Source: Candidatus Latescibacterota bacterium
Lineage (GTDB): Bacteria; Latescibacterota; UBA2968; GCA-2709665
Direction: 5' to 3'
Assembly (NCBI GenBank): GCA_012271065.1
Contig: JAAXHE010000009.1
Span: 20,977-38,852 of the forward strand
Length of the DNA: 17,876 bases
Position 1 is the first letter of the stretch. Each line of letters begins with the position of its first letter. Of the stretch, positions 13,847-17,876 are shown piece after piece. A model generated the notes under the pieces. It was not told the DNA's origin. It ran no database searches and saw nothing but the letters and a program-made list of their open reading frames with translations. The position numbers were made by a program, and so were the translations under genes.

Positions 13847-13873
13847 GCCATATCGGTTTTGCCTATTGTCGGT

Positions 13874-15313
13874 CTATCGGGTGACGGTCTCCTTTCGACC
13901 CAGCCGTTCCAAACCGGCTTTCATCCGCCGGATACAGGTTTCCTGTCCCAGAACATCCATCATTTCGAACAGGCCGGGTCCGACGTTCGTGCCGCTGAGT
14001 ACGAGACGGGTGGGATGGATCAGCTTTCCGGTGGAGATACCCAGTTGCCCGGACAGCGTGCGCGTGGCGCCTTCGATTTCCCGTTCGCTGAAGTCGGACA
14101 GTGCCTCCAGCCTTGCGATCAGCAGCTCCAGCCTGGAGGGACTGTCCAGCTTCCAGTGTTTCTTTCGGGCCTTTTCCTCGTATGATCGCGGATCATTGAA
14201 AAAGTACTCGAAATTCAGAAGATCCTGCACGGTCTGAATGCGCGGCTGCATCAGTTTTACGGCCCTGAGCAGGCTCCCGCGTCGGGTTTCCGCATCTTCC
14301 GCCGCAATCCATCCCGTGTCAATCCACAGATCCAGCGCCGCCCGCAAGAGTTCGGAAACCGGTTTCAACCTCAGGTGTTCGCCGTTCAGCCACGCCAGCT
14401 TCCGCTCGTCGAATACCGCGTTCTTCCTGAGCATTCCTTCAACGGAAAACGCCTCGATCAATTCGTCTCTTGTGAAGACCTCACTGTCGTCCCGGGGAGA
14501 CCAGCCCTGGAGCGCCAGAAAGTTGAACAACGCCTCAGGCAGGATGCCCTGCTGCCGGTATTCCGTGACGGTCGTCGCGCCAAGGCGCTTGCTCAGCTTT
14601 CTCCCGTCCGTCCCCATCAGCAACGTCGTGTGCGCGTACGCCGGGGCGGTCCATCCCAGCGCCTGGAAGAGCATCACCTGCTTGGGCGTATTGGAAAGGT
14701 GTTCCGCGCCCCGGATCACCAGCGTCACGCCCAGGTCGTGGTCGTCGACGACCACCGCCAGATGGTAAATCGGGGACCCGTCCGCCCGCTGGATTATGAA
14801 GTCCTCAACCTCGACGTTGTCCCATCGTTGCGTGCCCCTGATGGGGTCCTGCCAGACTGTCTCGCCCTCAGGAACCCTGAAGCGTACCGTCTTCGGCCGA
14901 CCCTCGGCCTCGAATGCCTCGCGTTGTTCCGATGTCAGGTCCCTGCTGTACTGAACCCGCCGCCCCTCCCGCTGCGCCTGCTGCTGCAGGGCTCGCACTT
15001 CCTCCGGGGTCTCGTAGGCGTAATACGCGTGTCCGGTTTCCAGCAGCCGGTCAACCGTATTGCGGTGCGCCGCGGCGTTGCGGGACTGAAATATCGGTTG
15101 GCCGTGAAAAGCAATCCCCAGCCAGTCCAGTCCGTCAAGGATGGTCTTGAGGGCGGCGTCAGTGGACCGGTCGCGATCCGTATCTTCAATGCGCAGATGC
15201 AGCCGTCCGCCGTAATGCCGGGTATAGAGAAAGTTGAACAGCGCCGTACGGGCGTTGCCCACGTGAAATCCGCCTGTGGGCGAGGGCGCAAATCGAAGAA
15301 CGGGTTCGGTCAT
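13874..15313 (-). CDS. gltX: Glutamyl-tRNA synthetase
   Basis: A 479-residue class I synthetase, typical length, that charges tRNA-Glu; it would be the discriminating type if glnS in this window supplies Gln-tRNA. ATG 15313 (MTEPVLRFAPSPTGGFHVGN) begins the conserved domain directly but has almost no Shine-Dalgarno. The upstream in-frame extension to 15409 reads through repeat sequence and is rejected. The HIGH-like motif is HVGN (17-20) in the canonical FAPSPTGxxHVGN block. RIEDTDRDRS is at 41-50, VDDHDLGVTLVIRGAEHLSNTPKQ is as in bacterial GluRS, and the KMSKS-like motif is KLSKR (239-243) in GTDGRKLSKRLG. The Cys residues of the zinc-binding insert seen in E. coli GluRS are missing (AYYAYETPEE region), so this is a zinc-less form. 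The C-terminal helical anticodon domain is complete. tRNA-Gln follows by 27 bp. Confidence 0.97.
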   Translation of the reverse strand: MTEPVLRFAPSPTGGFHVGNARTALFNFLYTRHYGGRLHLRIEDTDRDRSTDAALKTILDGLDWLGIAFHGQPIFQSRNAAAHRNTVDRLLETGHAYYAYETPEEVRALQQQAQREGRRVQYSRDLTSEQREAFEAEGRPKTVRFRVPEGETVWQDPIRGTQRWDNVEVEDFIIQRADGSPIYHLAVVVDDHDLGVTLVIRGAEHLSNTPKQVMLFQALGWTAPAYAHTTLLMGTDGRKLSKRLGATTVTEYRQQGILPEALFNFLALQGWSPRDDSEVFTRDELIEAFSVEGMLRKNAVFDERKLAWLNGEHLRLKPVSELLRAALDLWIDTGWIAAEDAETRRGSLLRAVKLMQPRIQTVQDLLNFEYFFNDPRSYEEKARKKHWKLDSPSRLELLIARLEALSDFSEREIEGATRTLSGQLGISTGKLIHPTRLVLSGTNVGPGLFEMMDVLGQETCIRRMKAGLERLGRKETVTR

Positions 15314-15321
15314 TAAAATCG

Positions 15322-15349
15322 GTGAGACGTGAGAGGTAAGACGTGAGAC
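15322..15349. repeat. Heptamer tandem repeat, GTGAGAC type (left copy)
   Basis: Four consecutive heptads: GTGAGAC, GTGAGAG, GTAAGAC, GTGAGAC, ending 9 bases upstream of the gltX start codon. The spacer copy at 15515-15542 is its inverse. It overlaps where a gltX ribosome site would be expected. Confidence 0.7.
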
Positions 15350-15514
15350 GAGAACACAGATGTCCACGCCGATGTTGTATTGGTAGTGAGTGTCTTGCGA
15401 ATCGCCCACGTGCCGGCGTTGAAATGGTAGCTACATGCAATCGGCGGTCGGCAACCAGACGAGAGAAACAGGACGTAGGAAAAGTCGCAAAACCATTGGG
15501 GTGGGGGTGTGGCC

Positions 15515-15542
15515 CTCTACCGTCTTACCTCTTGCCTCTCAC
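15515..15542. repeat. Heptamer tandem repeat, inverted right copy
   Basis: CTCTACC, GTCTTAC, CTCTTGC, CTCTCAC. On the opposite strand this is GTGAGAG, GCAAGAG, GTAAGAC, GGTAGAG, the same GTRAGAS heptad as at 15322-15349. The two arrays face each other across about 165 bp and end next to the 3' end of tRNA-Ser(GCU). Confidence 0.65.
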
Positions 15543-15552
15543 CGCTTTTTGT

Positions 15553-15645
<93 letters not shown>

Positions 15646-15669
15646 GAAAAATGGATTCAAAGGAATCTA

Positions 15670-15698
15670 ATACTACCAAAACGGGCCTGTAAAATCAA
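15670..15698 (-). promoter_or_regulatory. Candidate sigma-70 promoter of tRNA-Ser(GCU)
   Basis: On the minus strand, TTGATT (15698-15693), 17 bases, then TAGTAT (15675-15670). The predicted start is about 15-20 nt before the tRNA 5' end at 15645. Confidence 0.6.
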
Positions 15699-15801
15699 GG
15701 AAAACCTGCGAATTCGGAGCCGACGCTGAATCCGCGAAAAACAGTCTCCGGTCTTTCGGGAGGCATGGCTGAAAGATGAACCATGAGCCGTGTCGCTGTT
15801 T

Positions 15802-15890
15802 TGGCGGTGGGGGTGGGATTCGAACCCACGGATCCGGTAAGGATCAACGGTTTTCAAGACCGCCACGTTCGACCACTCCGTCACCCCACC
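15802..15890 (-). tRNA. tRNA-Ser (anticodon UGA)
   Basis: An 89-nt class II tRNA with encoded CCA. The acceptor stem GGTGGGG/CCCCACC is perfect, followed by G73. The anticodon loop CTTGAAA gives TGA (reads UCA and wobble partners). The long variable arm (GATCC...GGATC) marks it as serine. The T-loop is TTCGAAT. It is divergent from nnr and upstream of the second tRNA-Ser; 156 bp and a separate promoter lie between them. Confidence 0.96.
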
Positions 15891-15936
15891 GTCACTTCGA
15901 ATACAGGCCTGATAACTGCGGCGGTCCGTTGGAAAA

Positions 15937-15964
15937 ACTATAGAAAACGGGTGCTTTCTGTCAA
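15937..15964 (-). promoter_or_regulatory. Sigma-70 promoter of tRNA-Ser(UGA)
   Basis: On the minus strand, TTGACA (15964-15959, perfect), 16 bases, then TATAGT (15942-15937, 5 of 6). The predicted start near 15930 is about 40 nt before the tRNA 5' end at 15890. Apart from this and the weak nnr promoter, the 308-bp spacer 15891-16198 shows nothing I can name. Confidence 0.7.
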
Positions 15965-16068
15965 GGCATTTGTCTCTCGAAACATCTGTCGCGCGGCAGA
16001 CCGGTCATTCACGTTTACGGCTGTTCGGACCGTCTCTTCCGGCCGGTTTCAGCAGTGCAAAATTGAGG

Positions 16069-16097
16069 TTGCGCCGCCCTGGTGATTCCTGTATTAT
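16069..16097 (+). promoter_or_regulatory. Weak candidate promoter of nnr
   Basis: TTGCGC (16069-16074), 17 bases, then TATTAT (16092-16097). The -10 is good (5 of 6) and the -35 poor (3 of 6). It would give a leader of about 95 nt to the GTG start. Confidence 0.3.
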
Positions 16098-16198
16098 TAG
16101 GCACGTTTCAGGCGTCCTCGGGTCGTCCGGATTCTGCCGGCGCCTGCTGCCGCACGATGACCGCTGCGGGTTTTCAGACAGCATCCCACGGAGGCCCG

Positions 16199-17812
16199 GT
16201 GCCCCAGGTCCATGCCAGGCTCGTAACCGGTGCGCAGATGGCCCGCATCGACCGCGGAGCCATCGAACGTGGGGTTTCCGGCATCCGGCTGATGGATAAT
16301 GCCGGGCGTGGCGCCGGCCGGGTACTCAGCGATCTCGTCGGTGGTTTTCCGGGCGAAAAAATCGTCGTTCTCTGCGGTAAGGGCAACAACGGCGGCGACG
16401 GGTTCGTTATCGCGGATCTCGCAGCATCTGCCGGCGCTTCGGTTTCCGCCTTTTTGCTGGCGCCGGCAGACCAGGTCACGGGCGATGCGCGCTACCACCT
16501 GGATCGGGCGCGCAAGAACGGCCTTGAAGTCGAAGAAATCATTGAATCCAGAGACCTTGAACGAATCCGATTCGCGCTTTCCGATACGTCGGCGGCGGTT
16601 GACGCCCTACTTGGTACCGGGATTCGGGGCGGCCCCCGCGGGATTGTCGCGGGCGCGATCGATACGCTCAGGGACGCTGCCTGTCCCATCCTGGCCGTAG
16701 ACGTCCCGTCCGGCCTGGATGCCGACACGGGCCGTGCGGACGGGCCCTGCGCCGCTGCAACGCGCACGGTTACCTTCGGACTTCCCAAAATCGGGCAGTT
16801 TCGCTTTCCGGGCCGGTCCCTTTGCGGAACACTTCATTGCGTAGACATCGGACTGCCCCGGGCGGCGGTTAACGCCGAAGAGGTCAACGTTCAACTCGCC
16901 GCGGCGTACGGATGCGCGGCGCTTCTGACTCAACGACCGCCAGACGCCCACAAGGGTGATTGCGGCCGGGTGGTCATCCTCGCCGGATCGATGGGTTTCA
17001 CGGGAGCGGCCGTGCTTTCGGCGCAGGGTGCGCTAAGGTCCGGCGCCGGCCTGGTTCGGGTCGGCATTCCCGAGAGCCTGAACGATATTCTCGAGGTCAA
17101 GCTCACGGAGGCGATGACCCATCCGCTTCCCGAGGTTCGGAAACCCCGATGCCTCGCCCTTCGTGCCCGAGGCGACATACGGAGGCTGGTCGCGGAGGCC
17201 GACTGTGTTGCGATGGGACCTGGCCTGGGCACACATCGGGAAACCGTGGAGCTGGTCCGGCGGATCGTTCAAGACATCCAGGCCCCGCTCGTTCTGGACG
17301 CCGACGGTATCAACGCGCTTTCCGGAGCGCCGGAATGCCTGAAAATGCGGTCGGCGCCCACCGTCGTCACGCCGCACCCGGGCGAATTCGCGCGTCTCGC
17401 CGGTCTCTGCACAGAGGCCATACGTTCGGATCCCATCGGGTCGGCCCAGACATTCGCCGGCGAGGCCGAAGTCATCGTTGTCCTGAAGGGCGCGCCGTCC
17501 GTTGTGGCCGTACCCGGCGGCTGCACGTACGTCAATCCCAGCGGGAATGCCGGCATGGCCTCGGGCGGCTCCGGAGACGTGCTTACCGGAATTATCGCGG
17601 CTCTGATCGGCCAGGGCCTGGACCCGGAAACTGCGGCTTGCCTGGGAGTCTATATGCACGGCCTGGCCGGAGATCTGTGCGCGGAACGCGCGGCCAAGGC
17701 CGGACTGATTGCTGGCGACATTGCTGCCGCGTTGCCGGTGGCCCGCCGCGTTATCGAAACAGACGCGGACAAAGACCGATATATTCATTTTCATGCGTTA
17801 ACAGTCCGTTGA
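16199..17812 (+). CDS. nnr: Bifunctional NAD(P)H-hydrate epimerase / ADP-dependent NAD(P)H-hydrate dehydratase
   Basis: A 537-residue cytoplasmic repair enzyme that restores damaged NADHX and NADPHX: the N-terminal domain epimerises R to S hydrates and the C-terminal ribokinase-like domain dehydrates S-hydrates using ADP. I prefer GTG 16199 (fM-PQVHARLVTGAQMARIDR) because GGAGG sits 4 bases upstream and homologues start with this 'vt..qM..iD' block. Earlier in-frame ATGs at 16082 and 16157 only add non-conserved residues. Epimerase motifs: GKGNNGGDGFVIA (60-72), VDALLGTGIRG (134-144) and AVDVPSGLDADTG (166-178). Dehydratase motifs: HKGDCGRVVILAGSMGFTGA (251-270), AMGPGLG (338-344), VLDADGINAL (365-374), TPHPGEFARL (391-400), VLKG (428-431), and the catalytic GNAGMASGGSGDVLTG loop (449-464). 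Both domains look intact. It is divergent from the tRNA-Ser genes. Confidence 0.96.
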   Translation: MPQVHARLVTGAQMARIDRGAIERGVSGIRLMDNAGRGAGRVLSDLVGGFPGEKIVVLCGKGNNGGDGFVIADLAASAGASVSAFLLAPADQVTGDARYHLDRARKNGLEVEEIIESRDLERIRFALSDTSAAVDALLGTGIRGGPRGIVAGAIDTLRDAACPILAVDVPSGLDADTGRADGPCAAATRTVTFGLPKIGQFRFPGRSLCGTLHCVDIGLPRAAVNAEEVNVQLAAAYGCAALLTQRPPDAHKGDCGRVVILAGSMGFTGAAVLSAQGALRSGAGLVRVGIPESLNDILEVKLTEAMTHPLPEVRKPRCLALRARGDIRRLVAEADCVAMGPGLGTHRETVELVRRIVQDIQAPLVLDADGINALSGAPECLKMRSAPTVVTPHPGEFARLAGLCTEAIRSDPIGSAQTFAGEAEVIVVLKGAPSVVAVPGGCTYVNPSGNAGMASGGSGDVLTGIIAALIGQGLDPETAACLGVYMHGLAGDLCAERAAKAGLIAGDIAAALPVARRVIETDADKDRYIHFHALTVR

Positions 17813-17844
17813 TAAAGTCGCTCTGCAGGCGAGGGCGAGCCATC

Positions 17845-17876
17845 GTGGGCGAAGACAAGGCGCGCAACCGAGTCCC
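17845..17876 (+). CDS. Possible start of the next gene (partial)
   Basis: GTG 17845 opens a frame reading V-GEDKARNRVP to the right edge, with GAGGG about 10 bases upstream, 32 bp after the nnr stop. In many bacteria nnr is followed by tsaE, but eleven residues are too few to identify anything. Confidence 0.25.
   Translation, partial: MGEDKARNRV

Noticed and set aside
14375..15316. A 313-codon plus-strand open frame
   Set aside because: Antisense shadow of gltX.
16082..16198. N-terminal extension of Nnr from ATG 16082
   Set aside because: The extra 39 residues are not conserved, overlap the candidate promoter, and a good GGAGG precedes GTG 16199.

Overview
The window is about 17.9 kb of chromosome from a bacterium. 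It carries ordinary housekeeping genes mixed with accessory genes and repeat-rich spacers. The protein set (two sulfatase-superfamily enzymes beside a Gfo/Idh/MocA oxidoreductase, an outer-membrane beta-barrel with a Sec signal, both GlnRS and GluRS, a bifunctional Nnr), the high GC content and the dispersed intergenic repeats suggest a Gram-negative, probably environmental organism of an under-cultivated lineage. A Latescibacterota- or FCB-like lineage is my guess; the sequence alone does not prove it.

Layout. Positions 1-3831 (minus strand) hold a likely co-transcribed group: a DUF899 thioredoxin-like protein, a sulfatase-superfamily enzyme, a Gfo/Idh/MocA dehydrogenase and a second sulfatase-superfamily protein that runs off the left edge. 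Both sulfatase-like proteins lack the usual Cys/Ser precursor of formylglycine. Divergent from this group is manA (mannose-6-phosphate isomerase), with a candidate promoter. It converges on a vapBC toxin-antitoxin pair that has a near-consensus promoter. Next come a minus-strand cupin gene, an alpha/beta-hydrolase gene and a frameshifted DUF5990 gene, ending at a clear intrinsic terminator. Positions 7669-8569 are a spacer of about 0.9 kb containing several degenerate copies of a dispersed TGTCAT...GAAGGATCT-type repeat and, at its end, a sigma-54-like promoter for an outer-membrane beta-barrel gene. A small hypothetical gene follows.

Positions 9701-15890 (minus strand) form an information/nucleotide block. 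In transcription order it is tRNA-Ser(UGA), tRNA-Ser(GCU), gltX, tRNA-Gln(CUG), an adenosine-deaminase family gene, prs (PRPP synthetase) and glnS. tRNA-Gln starts 27 bp after gltX, and the enzyme that charges it lies three protein genes farther on. The spacers here contain heptamer tandem repeats and stem-loops. From 16199 the plus strand encodes a bifunctional NAD(P)H-hydrate epimerase/dehydratase (nnr), with the possible start of another gene at the right edge.

I found no CRISPR array, transposase, integrase, phage module or rRNA, and no convincing new multi-gene system. The points most worth a second look are the Thr-type sulfatase-like pair, the homopolymer frameshift splitting DUF5990, the sigma-54-like promoter, a shared hairpin sequence on both sides of vapBC, and two kinds of 7-bp tandem repeat.
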